64,000 bases of DNA from Ideonella oryzae. GTDB lineage: Bacteria; Pseudomonadota; Gammaproteobacteria; Burkholderiales; Burkholderiaceae_C. This document shows positions 1 to 7,232 of this stretch, piece after piece (positions within the stretch are counted from its first letter, which is position 1; each line of letters begins with the position of its first letter). Both the position numbers and the translations under genes were made by a program. The stretch is taken from NCBI RefSeq assembly GCF_024055665.1, contig NZ_JAMXMC010000004.1, forward strand, positions 1 through 64,000, read 5' to 3'. A model generated the notes under the pieces. The model was not told the DNA's origin and searched no databases. It saw nothing but the letters and a program-made list of their open reading frames with translations.

Positions 1-249
1 GTACGGGGTGACGAACTTGGGGGCGATCAGGCGCACCGTGTGGCCCAGGGCCATGAACTGACGGGCCCAATGGTGGGCACCGGAGCAGGCTTCCATGCCG
101 ATCACGCAGGGCGGCAGGGCCGAGACCAGGGCCAGCAGCTTGTCGCGCGGCACCGCCGGTCGTACCAGTTCAGCACGTCCGGCCTCGTTGATGCCGTGCA
201 CGGCAAAGACGTTCTTGGCGAGGTCGATTCCAACGCATACGATGGCCAT
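1..249 (-). CDS. IS110-family transposase, N-terminal part (cut by window edge)
   Basis: The reverse strand reads MAIVCVGIDLAKNVFAVHGI from an ATG at 249 and stays open to the window edge, giving the first 83 residues. The GIDLAK motif with the first catalytic Asp of the DEDD nuclease, a following GMEACSGAHHWAR motif and the PKFVTPY stretch are typical of IS110/IS1111 transposases, which are RuvC-like recombinases acting without terminal hairpin or staple chemistry. The remainder lies to the left, so completeness is unknown. It is transcribed against the gene cassettes. An IS110-family element next to a cassette boundary recalls the IS1111-attC group, which targets integron recombination sites; that assignment is an inference. 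Confidence 0.85.
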   Translation of the reverse strand, partial: MAIVCVGIDLAKNVFAVHGINEAGRAELVRPAVPRDKLLALVSALPPCVIGMEACSGAHHWARQFMALGHTVRLIAPKFVTPY

Positions 250-355
250 GGGCTTCCCCTTCGGAGTGAATGGATGAGATTCGCAACCCCATCGTGGCAC
301 TCGTTGCCGTTTGCCGCTTCGCGGCTCGCTCGGGACGGGGAAGTCCCTTTCATTC
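1..355 (-). mobile_element. IS110-family insertion sequence, right part, probably inserted in an attC site
   Basis: This covers the transposase 5' part plus its upstream non-coding end. The stretch 250 to 355 has no gene; it contains GGGACGGGGAAGTCCC near 331-346, which could be a subterminal inverted repeat, and ends at a GTTAGAC core site at 356-362. The exact element boundary cannot be fixed because the other end is outside the window and IS110 elements lack clear terminal repeats and target duplications. Confidence 0.5.
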
Positions 356-362
356 GTTAGAC
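356..362 (+). other. attC R' core site (cassette boundary)
   Basis: GTTAGAC matches the integron core consensus GTTRRRY, and the cassette reading frame begins four bases after it. The same CGTTAGACCGC string recurs at 2614-2624 after the IS1182-type element. This marks the left boundary of the first cassette; the matching left half of this attC site is not recognisable, probably because of the IS110 insertion. Confidence 0.55.
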
Positions 363-365
363 CGC

Positions 366-683
366 ATGGACAGCATTGCGTCACCGCAGGCACTAGTTCT
401 TTCGTTGGTCCGAGCCCTTTGGGGAGAGGTCCATCCAGAGTTGCGCCAAGCCTCTATCGAGGCTGATGAAGATGCGCATGTAGTTCGCATTCGTTTCGAG
501 TACGACGGAGCAGCAAACGGCCCCGCCCAAGAGAGTTGCTCACACGCGGCGACAGAGGTAATTGCTGACTTTCCTGCACCTTGGGACTTGGATGAGCAGC
601 ATGTAGCTACGCCTGCTCTTGGCAAGCTTTCTTCTCTTAGGCATGTTGTTTACCGTCGCTGGGAGCCTGACAATGCGGTCTAA
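366..683 (+). CDS. Small hypothetical protein, integron cassette 1
   Basis: A 105-residue acidic soluble protein of unknown function. It starts four bases after a GTTAGAC core site and its TAA stop lies inside the R'' site of the next attC, the compact layout of an integron gene cassette. No ribosome-binding site fits between the core site and the ATG, which is also common in cassettes, where translation is often weak or leaderless. The sequence has a short N-terminal helix-like segment (ALVLSLVRALWGEV) and no signal peptide, membrane segment or catalytic motif that I recognise. Function cannot be assigned. Confidence 0.6.
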   Translation: MDSIASPQALVLSLVRALWGEVHPELRQASIEADEDAHVVRIRFEYDGAANGPAQESCSHAATEVIADFPAPWDLDEQHVATPALGKLSSLRHVVYRRWEPDNAV

Positions 684-733
684 CAATTCATTCAAGCCGA
701 TGCAGCTTCGCGGCACGGCTTAATTCAGGCGTT
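678..733 (+). other. attC site of cassette 1 (interrupted by the IS at its crossover triplet)
   Basis: R'' is GTCTAAC (678-684). An imperfect inverted pair TTCAAGCCG / CGGCTTAATT and a central GCAGCTTCGCGGC follow, and the site ends with GTT at 731-733. The final R' bases AGAC are found on the far side of the insertion sequence at 2618-2621. Joining the two halves gives GTTAGAC, the exact complement of R''. This is the standard 57-60 bp attC architecture read by IntI integrases as a folded bottom strand. Confidence 0.8.
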
Positions 734-2614
734 GAGGCTGTAGCAAAACCCTGTTTTGCAGCCTCGAACCGACACGGCGTCCCAGGTGGGCGCCGTTTTG
801 CTTTCTGCCCTGCGTTGAGTTGGCTGGTTGGCTTTGCGCTTCGGCGATGCCCTCTGGCCCGCCCGGTGGCCTCCAACGGGGTGCCCCTGGCCCGTGGTCC
901 CCTGCCTTCACCTCATCCCATACCCGGCCTTGGCCAGTTTCTCGATGTTGTGCACCAGGCAGAAGAGCTTGAACTGCCCATCGACCTTCTTCTGCCCGCG
1001 CAGGGTGAAGCGACGCAGGCCCTTGTTGTGGCGCAGGTTGGCGAAGATGGGCTCCACGGTGGCCATGCGCCGGTCGTACAGGGCCCGGCCCTCGTGGCTG
1101 TCGATGAGCGCGCGCATGCGCTGGGTGTGCGGGTGGCCCTGCCCGGTGTTGGCCTGGTGGAAGGCCACCTGGCGTGCAGGCGTGGTCTCGGGTTTCCTCA
1201 GGCATTGGGCCTTGAGCGCGCAGGGCCCGCACTGGCTGGGCTGGAAGCGGTAGCGCCGTGAGACATAGCCGCGCTGCTGGGCCTCATGGCCGCCTTGCAC
1301 GGTGTGGCCGCCCGGACAAGTGCAGCGGTCGCTGGCCGGGTCGTGCTGGAAGTCCTCGGGGCCGAAGCGCTTGGGCTGGTCGGGTTGGGCCGTCTTGTCG
1401 TGCAGCGGATCGGGCTGCTGGCGGTGCTTGGCCTGGTCGGCCAGGCGGGGGTCACGCTGGCGGCGCTGGTTGTCGGCGATGACGGCGGCCACGCCCAGCT
1501 CGGCCAGGGCCTGCAGATTGGCCTCCGAGTGGTAGCCCGCGTCAGCGGTGATGACCGTGTGCGCTGCCATGTGGGGCCGCGCGGCCTGCACGGCCGGCAG
1601 CAGCAGGGCCTGCTCCGAGCCCGTGCCATGGGCCTGGGCATCGACGATGACCTGGTGGGCCGCATCCACCGTGGCCACGCCGCAGTAGCCCTGGATGACG
1701 CCCTTGTCGGTGGCCATCTTGGCCGAGTCGTTGTCGGTGACGTTGCTCTTGCGGATGGCCCCGCGGCTGCCGGGCTTGTCCTGGGGGTGCTCGGCCAGGA
1801 AGCGGGCGATGCGCTGGGCCTCGTGGCGCAGGCGCTCGACCTGGCGTTGTTCGCGGGCCGCCAGCGTGGGCTCGGGCGCCAGAGGCTCACCATCGCAGGC
1901 CTGGTGGCGGTGCAGCATGGTGATGGCGGCGTCCAGCATCTTGCCGGCGCGCTGGGCCAGTTCGACGCGGCTGCCGCTGTGGCGCTTGCTGGCGTTGCCC
2001 GGCAGCTTCACGCCGTCGATGGCGAACATCTCGCGGCCGATCAGGCCCTGGGCGTCGCAGATCAAGAGCACCTGCTGGAACACCGCGGCGATGGGCTCGG
2101 CCAGGCGCGAGACGAAGCGGGCCACGGTGGTGAAGTGCGGGGCGTCCTGCCCGCACAGGGCGATGAAGGTGACGTGGCGCTCGCAGGCCGAAGCGATGGC
2201 GCGGCTGGAGACCAGGCCGCGCGAATAGCCCAGCAGCACCACCTTGAGCAGCACCGCCGGCGAGACCGCCGGCGCCCCCACCTCGTCGTTGCGGTAGTGG
2301 GCATCGAAGCCGTCCAGCGGCACCGCGCCGGAATCGATCAGGTGGTTCAGGGCGAATTCAAAGGTGCCCGGCAACAACTGCTCGGACAGCACCACCGGCA
2401 GGAAGCAGGGTTGGTTGGAAACGGGGCGGTAGCGGGCCATGGGCATCCCCAGCACAAGGCGACACATTCACCTTGCAAGCCCCATGCCGCAACGATAGGC
2501 TGGGGCCATTACCCCACATCCGAGCCAAGAGCCAACACGGACTGCCCATGCCTGAGATCAACATGATGCTCGACCACACCGAAGCCGCGATGGGCCGGGT
2601 TTTGCTACAGCTTC
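734..2614 (-). mobile_element. IS1182-family insertion sequence, complete, inserted in attC
   Basis: The element is 1881 bp with terminal inverted repeats GAGGCTGTAGCAAAACCC at the left and, on the reverse strand of the right end, GAAGCTGTAGCAAAACCC (17 of 18 identical). It carries one intact transposase gene. GTT is found directly outside both ends (731-733 and 2615-2617) and is either a 3-bp target duplication or the attC triplet itself. The left end also carries a short hairpin (CAAAACCCTGTTTTG) that may stop transcription. Confidence 0.8.
908..2440 (-). CDS. IS1182-family transposase
   Basis: A 510-residue DDE transposase. The N-terminal DUF772-type region (MARYRPV, LLPGTFEFALNHLID, and the SPAVLLKVVLLGYSRGL stretch) is followed by the RNase H fold with FAIDGVKL (first Asp), ITADAGYHSEANL (second Asp) and the C-terminal RRMATVEPIFANLRHNKGLRRF block containing the catalytic Glu. 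A cysteine cluster (CTCPGG, CGPCALKAQC) near residue 390 is usual in this family. The frame is intact from end to end, so the element is potentially active. An upstream ATG at 2446 gives two extra residues; MARY is the usual family start. Confidence 0.93.
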   Translation of the reverse strand: MARYRPVSNQPCFLPVVLSEQLLPGTFEFALNHLIDSGAVPLDGFDAHYRNDEVGAPAVSPAVLLKVVLLGYSRGLVSSRAIASACERHVTFIALCGQDAPHFTTVARFVSRLAEPIAAVFQQVLLICDAQGLIGREMFAIDGVKLPGNASKRHSGSRVELAQRAGKMLDAAITMLHRHQACDGEPLAPEPTLAAREQRQVERLRHEAQRIARFLAEHPQDKPGSRGAIRKSNVTDNDSAKMATDKGVIQGYCGVATVDAAHQVIVDAQAHGTGSEQALLLPAVQAARPHMAAHTVITADAGYHSEANLQALAELGVAAVIADNQRRQRDPRLADQAKHRQQPDPLHDKTAQPDQPKRFGPEDFQHDPASDRCTCPGGHTVQGGHEAQQRGYVSRRYRFQPSQCGPCALKAQCLRKPETTPARQVAFHQANTGQGHPHTQRMRALIDSHEGRALYDRRMATVEPIFANLRHNKGLRRFTLRGQKKVDGQFKLFCLVHNIEKLAKAGYGMR

Positions 2615-2695
2615 GTTAGACCGCCTAGGCACGCCGCAGTGCACACAACCAGTTCAAGTCAAACCGTCCAGTTTCTTCAATAGAAAATCGCCGCA
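2615..2695 (+). other. Cassette 2 boundary and leader
   Basis: GTTAGAC at 2615-2621 is the restored R' end of the first attC and the first bases of the large cassette. The 74 bases up to the ATPase start contain no gene. I see no convincing Shine-Dalgarno motif just ahead of the ATG (AAAATCGCCGCA precedes it) and no clear promoter, so expression may depend on upstream transcription or the insertion sequence end. Confidence 0.5.
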
Positions 2696-4171
2696 ATGAA
2701 GCTCAAGATCTGCGTCAACAAGGTCAAGTCCATAAACCATTTGGAAATGGAGTTCCCAGTCGACAAGGGACTGTATGCAATCACGGGGCAAAATGGGTCC
2801 GGAAAGAGTACTTTAGTGACTTGCGCGTCAAGCGTGTTCTTCAGTATGCGAATGAAGGACTACTTCGGCACCACCGAGCCTGATGCATACATCACGTCGG
2901 AGTTTGCAGGGGCTACACGGTCTTGGCGTAAAAACCTCAATGGGAACTGGGCGCAAGACGCAAACGGGGTCATGGACTTGAAGGGGTTCTACGAAGGCAG
3001 CTTGATTTTTGGAAATCGTTTCAAAAACACGAGCTACGAGGTTCTCAGGCAGCTTGATCGCATTGACGGCGCAAGACTCAGCGTTGCAGACGATTTCATT
3101 CGAAATAATCTTGGCGGCATCCTACACAACAACCCCGAATTCTATGAAAAGCTGCTGCGGGTAAACAGTAAGGAAGCCGGACCCGACTTCACATTTCGCG
3201 GGGAAATATTCTACTACGAAAAGGGCGGGCGCAGAGTAAGTCAGTTCCATATGTCTACGGGTGAGAACCTCCTCGTTAGTGTTCTCCACTCACTGCACCT
3301 TAGGAACATGGATCGAGCGAGCTTGAACAAGCCCTGCATCATGTTCCTCGATGAAATCGAACTCGCGCTCCACCCCTCATCGCTCAAGCGACTGGTTGGT
3401 TTTCTTAAAGAGATGGCAAACGAGTTCAATTACGCAATTTACTTCTCAACTCACTCCATCGAACTAATCGGCTCCATCCAGCCGCAGAACATCTTCTTTC
3501 TTGAAAGGCACTCAGATGGTTCGCTTGAGGTCCTAAACCCGTGCTATCCCGCGTACGCCACTCGCATACTTTACGATCACTCAGGGTACGACCACGTATT
3601 CCTGGTTGAGGATGACCTTGCCAAGGAAGTCATTAACCGCCTTCTTCGGCGCCATTCTCTCTTGTCTAGCAAGTTGGTGCATATTCTGCCGTGCGGCGGA
3701 TACACAAACGTTATCGAACTTGCTCGCGAGGTCGTTAATAGCAATCTCGTAGGCCGAATCGCCACGGTGTCTGTAATTCTCGACGGAGATGTTCAGAGAG
3801 AGGCAGAGGCGTATATGCTAAAGCACTCGATAAAGAACAACATCCCTCTTTCCTTTCTTCCAATCGAGAGTCTCGAAAAGTACTTGAAGGCTAAGTTGTT
3901 CGACAACGTAGACCACAAACTTTTACGGAAGCTAAACGACTTTCTCTTTCATCAGGTCAGCTTAACCGAGCTGATCGAGACCTACAGATCCAGCGGCGGA
4001 TCCGCCAAAGATACCGGCGGTAAACGCCTTTACAAAATAATCGAGGAGGAACTCCAGCGGCGCAAGAAGTCAAGAGCCGACCTTGTCGAGATGATCGTCG
4101 ACCACTTGGTGGAATTTGAAATCGAGGAAATGAACAGGATTGCGGCTTACCTTAAAGGGCGACTGTCGTAG
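2696..4171 (+). CDS. OLD/PARIS-like ABC-ATPase with C-terminal TOPRIM-like domain (integron cassette 2)
   Basis: A 491-residue protein. The N-terminal half is an ABC/AAA15-type ATPase: Walker A GQNGSGKST near residue 31, a signature-like STGEN at about 184, Walker B IMFLDEIELALHP at about 215 and the H-loop FSTHS at about 252. The C-terminal half has TOPRIM-like acidic motifs: FLVEDD near 302 and ILDGDV near 362, the order expected for the metal site of OLD-family nucleases. The usual Gly after VE is replaced by Asp. Related ATPase-TOPRIM proteins (OLD, Gabija GajA, PARIS AriA/AriB) are anti-phage effectors, so defence is the leading hypothesis. The gene is followed closely by an attC site and is visibly AT-richer than the chromosome, in line with acquisition as a cassette. 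The exact family is uncertain. Confidence 0.75.
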   Translation: MKLKICVNKVKSINHLEMEFPVDKGLYAITGQNGSGKSTLVTCASSVFFSMRMKDYFGTTEPDAYITSEFAGATRSWRKNLNGNWAQDANGVMDLKGFYEGSLIFGNRFKNTSYEVLRQLDRIDGARLSVADDFIRNNLGGILHNNPEFYEKLLRVNSKEAGPDFTFRGEIFYYEKGGRRVSQFHMSTGENLLVSVLHSLHLRNMDRASLNKPCIMFLDEIELALHPSSLKRLVGFLKEMANEFNYAIYFSTHSIELIGSIQPQNIFFLERHSDGSLEVLNPCYPAYATRILYDHSGYDHVFLVEDDLAKEVINRLLRRHSLLSSKLVHILPCGGYTNVIELAREVVNSNLVGRIATVSVILDGDVQREAEAYMLKHSIKNNIPLSFLPIESLEKYLKAKLFDNVDHKLLRKLNDFLFHQVSLTELIETYRSSGGSAKDTGGKRLYKIIEEELQRRKKSRADLVEMIVDHLVEFEIEEMNRIAAYLKGRLS

Positions 4172-4222
4172 CCCTTTACTTCCCGAATCAAAGGAACGCT
4201 CACGCCCCTTGGCCCCAATGCG

Positions 4223-4333
4223 GCCTAACACCTTGGTGAACCGGACACGCCACGGCATGCCGTCGCCCGGCTCCATTTCATTCTGGGCAGGCGCCGTCAC
4301 GCCGCAGCGTGCCGGTTACCGCGAACGTTAAAC
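4223..4333 (+). other. attC site of cassette 2 (111 bp)
   Basis: R'' GCCTAAC (4223-4229) and R' GTTAAAC (4327-4333) bracket a long imperfect palindrome. The inner L boxes GGTGAACCGGACAC and GTGCCGGTTACC are complementary apart from extra bases that would be extrahelical, and the loop carries further complementary GGCATGCC and GGCGCC patches. The length is typical of chromosomal integron attC sites rather than the short ones of mobile integrons. The next cassette gene starts seven bases after it. Confidence 0.82.
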
Positions 4334-4339
4334 GTCATC

Positions 4340-4567
4340 ATGGATACCGCATCTCTCTGCCAAGCATTTCTCGAGCGAGCGCATATTCCGGGCGTCAAGT
4401 TTTGGCACAACGACTATGTCCGCGTCATATCAGGCTTGCACTGTGGAGCAGCAGGCTCGCTTGTGACCGTACTATCCCTTCAGCCAGAACCGCGCTTCAT
4501 AGTGGAGCTTGAGTCAGGCTTCGACGTCGAGGTTCTTCAGTCGGAGATCCAGCGTGAAGATGGCTAA
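4340..4567 (+). CDS. Small hypothetical protein, integron cassette 3
   Basis: A 75-residue unknown protein that begins right after the R' site of the preceding attC, with no visible ribosome-binding site. The C-terminal part (LVTVLSLQPEPRFIVELESGFDVEV) looks like a small beta-rich fold with alternating hydrophobic strands, as in several short immunity-like or KOW-like cassette proteins; this is only a pattern impression. Its TAA stop overlaps a decayed R'' site, as in cassette 1. No function can be assigned. Confidence 0.6.
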   Translation: MDTASLCQAFLERAHIPGVKFWHNDYVRVISGLHCGAAGSLVTVLSLQPEPRFIVELESGFDVEVLQSEIQREDG

Positions 4568-4616
4568 TTTCCCAAAAGCTACGCCTTTGTCCATCGGCTG
4601 AGCTTGGAAGTTGAAC
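4562..4616 (+). other. Probable degenerate attC of cassette 3
   Basis: GGCTAAT (4562-4568, consensus ending AAC) overlaps the stop codon exactly as in attC of cassette 1. GTTGAAC (4610-4616) fits R'. Between them TTTCCCAAAAGCT and AGCTTGGAAG are imperfectly complementary. The AAC to AAT change would impair integrase recombination, so this may be a dead site at the end of the array. Confidence 0.4.
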
Positions 4617-4782
4617 GGCCCCTTCCGGCATCTCGTCACACTCATCCGAATTTCCGCTCACGGTCGAAAGCGACCGCTCGTTCGCCGTTCACGGCAAACG
4701 CAGGTCGGTCCTTCACGCTCTTGCAGACCCCTGGATGATTCATCCGGGAAGGCGTCCCAGGGCAGCGCCATTCGCCACCCCA
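4617..4782. other. Intergenic stretch without recognisable gene
   Basis: Between the last cassette and the tRNA terminator I find no supported gene, promoter or repeat. Short open frames here lack ribosome-binding sites and family features. The segment may be old cassette or flanking debris. Confidence 0.5.
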
Positions 4783-4784
4783 AA

Positions 4785-4820
4785 GCAAAAAGCCCCCAGT
4801 TCCACCGGAACTGAGGGCTT
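4785..4820 (-). terminator. Rho-independent terminator of tRNA-Val
   Basis: On the reverse strand AGCCCTCAGTTCC, a short loop and GGAACTGGGGGCT form a 13-bp stem with one G-T pair, followed directly by TTTTTGCTTT. It lies just after the encoded CCA end of the tRNA. Confidence 0.85.
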
Positions 4821-4827
4821 GCTTGTT

Positions 4828-4904
4828 TGGTAGGCGCGATTGGATTCGAACCAACGACCCCCACCATGTCAAGGTGGTGCTCTAACCAACTGAGCTACGC
4901 GCCT
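4828..4904 (-). tRNA. tRNA-Val (anticodon GAC)
   Basis: The reverse strand folds into a standard cloverleaf: acceptor AGGCGCG / CGCGCCT, D arm GCTCAGTTGGTTAGAGC, anticodon stem CCACC/GGTGG with loop TTGACAT (anticodon GAC, valine GUC/GUU codons), T arm with GGTTCGAATCC, discriminator A and an encoded CCA. It decodes valine. It stands between the integron cassettes and relA and could have served as a boundary of the acquired region. Confidence 0.97.
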
Positions 4905-4970
4905 GCTGAGCCTCGCAGTATAGACCGCTTTTCAGGAACTGTGCAAGCTTCTGCTGAAAATTTCCCGTGA

Positions 4971-7232
4971 TCAGCGTCGGCGCACCTGGCGCACGCCGGC
5001 CACCTGCCCCACCTGCACCAGCACCTGCTGCAGGCGCGATGCGTCCGCCACCTCGATGGTGAAGGTCATGCGGGCGGTGCGGCCGTGCATGTCGGTCACC
5101 GTCTGGCTGTGCACGCCCACCACCTGCATGCGTTCCTTGGCGAACACTTCGGAGATGTCCCGCAGCAGCGCGGTGCGGTCGGCGGCTTCGATCTGCACGT
5201 CCACCGGGTAGGCAGCCTCGCCGGCCTTGGCGGCCGCGCCCCAGGTGACGGCAATCACCCGCTCGGGCATGCGGTCAGCCATGTGGCGGAAGTTGGAACA
5301 GTCCTGCCGGTGCACGGCCACGCCCTTGCCGCGGGTGACGAAGCCGCCGATGGCATCGGGCGGCGCCGGGCGGCAGCAGCGGGCCAGGTTGGTCAGCAGG
5401 CTGTCCACGCCCACCACCAGCACGCCGCCGCGCGCGGTGGGTGCGTCACTGGCGGTGCGCTTGAGCAGCGGGTTGTCGTCTTCGGACGGTGCGGGCGGCG
5501 GGCGCAGCAGCTGCTCGATGTTGCGCAGCGAGTATTCGTCCTTGCCGACCAGCTCAAAGAGGTCGTCGGCTTCCTTGAAGCCCAGCTGGCTGGCCAGCTC
5601 GCTGAGCTTGAGGGCCGTCTTTCCCTCGCGCTGCAGCAGCTTTTCCACCGCCTCGCGGCCGCGGGCGATGGTGTCGGCCTGGGCCCGGGCGTTGAACCAG
5701 GCGCGCACCTTGGCACGGGCCCGCGGGCTCTTGAGGAAACCGGCCTCGGGGTTGAGCCAGTCCAGCGAGGGGCCGCCTTCCTTGACCGCGGTGATCTCCA
5801 CCGTCTGGCCGTTGGCCAGCGGGGTGGTCAGCGGCACCATGGCCCCGTCCACCTTGGCGCCGCGGCAGCGGTGGCCCAGGTCGGTGTGCAGGGCGTAGGC
5901 AAAGTCCACCGGCGTGGCACCGGCGGTCAGCTCCACCAGCGCGGCCTGCGGGGTGAAGACGTAGACGCGGTCGTCGAAGCGGCCCTGCACCTGGCCGGCG
6001 CCCTGCCCGGAAAAGTCACGTTCCCAGGCCAGCAGCTGGCGCAGCACGGCCTTGCGGGCCTCGGCCACGCGCTGCTCGAACTCGCCCGCGGCGCTGACGC
6101 CACCGTAGCCCTTGGTGCCCGCTTCCTTGTAGGCCCAGTGCGCAGCCACGCCGTACTCGGCATGCTCGTGCATCTCCTGGGTGCGGATCTGCACCTCCAG
6201 CGGCCGGCCCTCGTCGTCCAGCACCACGGTGTGCAGGGAACGGTAGCCGTTGGGCTTGGGCTTGGCGATGTAGTCGTCGTATTCGGCGGCCACCGCGCGG
6301 TAGCGCTCGTGCACGCGGCTGAGCGCGGCGTAGCAGGCCGGGATGTCGGCCACCACCACGCGCAGCGCGCGCACGTCCATCACCTTCTCAAAGGGCAGAT
6401 GCTTGCCCTGCATCTTCTTCCAGATGCTGTAGATGTGCTTGGGCCGGCCATAGACCACGGCCGGGATGCCGTGGGACTGCAGGTCGCTGCCCATCTGCAG
6501 GCGGGCCGCTTCCACGCTGGCCTCGCGCTCCACGCGCTTCTCGGCCAGCAGCTTGGCGATGCGGCGGTATTCGTCGCCCTGCAGGAAGCGGAAGGACAGG
6601 TCCTCCAGCTCCCACTTGATCTGCCAGATGCCCAGGCGGTTGGCCAGCGGCGCGAACACGGCCTTGGCCTCTTCGGCCAGGGCCACCGGGCAGTCGCGCT
6701 TGCTGGCGGCGAACCAGCGCAGCGTCTGCAGGCGCGAGGCCAGGCGCAGCAGCACCACCCGCAGGTCCTTGGAGAAGGCCAGCAGCATCTTGCGCACGCG
6801 CTCGGTCTGCTCGGCGCGCTGGGCATCGCCCAGCTGGGCTTCGCGCGCGGCACGCTGGATCTGCACCAGCTTGCGGGTGAGCACCACCAGGCTGGCGTAG
6901 GACGGCCCGAAGGCCTTCTCGACCACGTCCTCGGGGCGCTGCAGGAAATCGGCCGCATAGACCAGGAAGGCCGCGGCCTGCAGCGACGGCCCGCCGCCGA
7001 TGCTGGCGAGGATGGCGGCCACGCCCTGCGCGTGGGCATAGGCGTCCTCGCCGCTGTCCATCACGCGGCCGGCCAGCAGCGGCTCGGCAAAGGCCATTGC
7101 GCGGTTGAGCGCGGCCAGCGCCTCTTCGGTGGCGGGATGGTCCGCGCGTTGTGGCGCCACCCGCTCATCGGGCTCGGAGGCCAGCGAGACGATCGGTGCC
7201 GTGCTGCTCAGGGTCTCGGCAGAACTCTTCAT
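4971..7232 (-). CDS. relA: GTP pyrophosphokinase RelA, (p)ppGpp synthetase I
   Basis: A 753-residue RelA of normal length that makes (p)ppGpp from ATP and GTP/GDP on stalled ribosomes. The N-terminal HD-hydrolase region (about 40-190) lacks the HD catalytic pair: FLVYAADFL stands where active enzymes have LLHD, so it should be synthetase-only. The synthetase domain (about 240-390) carries RPKHIYSIWKKM, VMDVRALRVVV, KPNGYRSLHTVV and EVQIRTQEMHEHAEYGVAAHW. The TGS domain begins at VYVFTPQ and a C-terminal ACT/RRM domain closes the protein. The ATG overlaps the stop of the upstream hydrolase gene (ATGA), so the two are translationally coupled. A longer open frame upstream has no family similarity and overlaps the hydrolase. 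Confidence 0.95.
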   Translation of the reverse strand: MKSSAETLSSTAPIVSLASEPDERVAPQRADHPATEEALAALNRAMAFAEPLLAGRVMDSGEDAYAHAQGVAAILASIGGGPSLQAAAFLVYAADFLQRPEDVVEKAFGPSYASLVVLTRKLVQIQRAAREAQLGDAQRAEQTERVRKMLLAFSKDLRVVLLRLASRLQTLRWFAASKRDCPVALAEEAKAVFAPLANRLGIWQIKWELEDLSFRFLQGDEYRRIAKLLAEKRVEREASVEAARLQMGSDLQSHGIPAVVYGRPKHIYSIWKKMQGKHLPFEKVMDVRALRVVVADIPACYAALSRVHERYRAVAAEYDDYIAKPKPNGYRSLHTVVLDDEGRPLEVQIRTQEMHEHAEYGVAAHWAYKEAGTKGYGGVSAAGEFEQRVAEARKAVLRQLLAWERDFSGQGAGQVQGRFDDRVYVFTPQAALVELTAGATPVDFAYALHTDLGHRCRGAKVDGAMVPLTTPLANGQTVEITAVKEGGPSLDWLNPEAGFLKSPRARAKVRAWFNARAQADTIARGREAVEKLLQREGKTALKLSELASQLGFKEADDLFELVGKDEYSLRNIEQLLRPPPAPSEDDNPLLKRTASDAPTARGGVLVVGVDSLLTNLARCCRPAPPDAIGGFVTRGKGVAVHRQDCSNFRHMADRMPERVIAVTWGAAAKAGEAAYPVDVQIEAADRTALLRDISEVFAKERMQVVGVHSQTVTDMHGRTARMTFTIEVADASRLQQVLVQVGQVAGVRQVRRR

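Noticed and set aside
1286..2566. Plus-strand open frame through the IS1182 transposase
   Set aside because: Shadow of the transposase; the minus-strand frame has all catalytic motifs and the plus frame runs out of the element end.
4831..4904. tRNA gene as the attachment site of an integrative element
   Set aside because: No direct repeat of the tRNA 3' end was seen inside the window and no tyrosine integrase is present; the left region is explained by integron cassettes.
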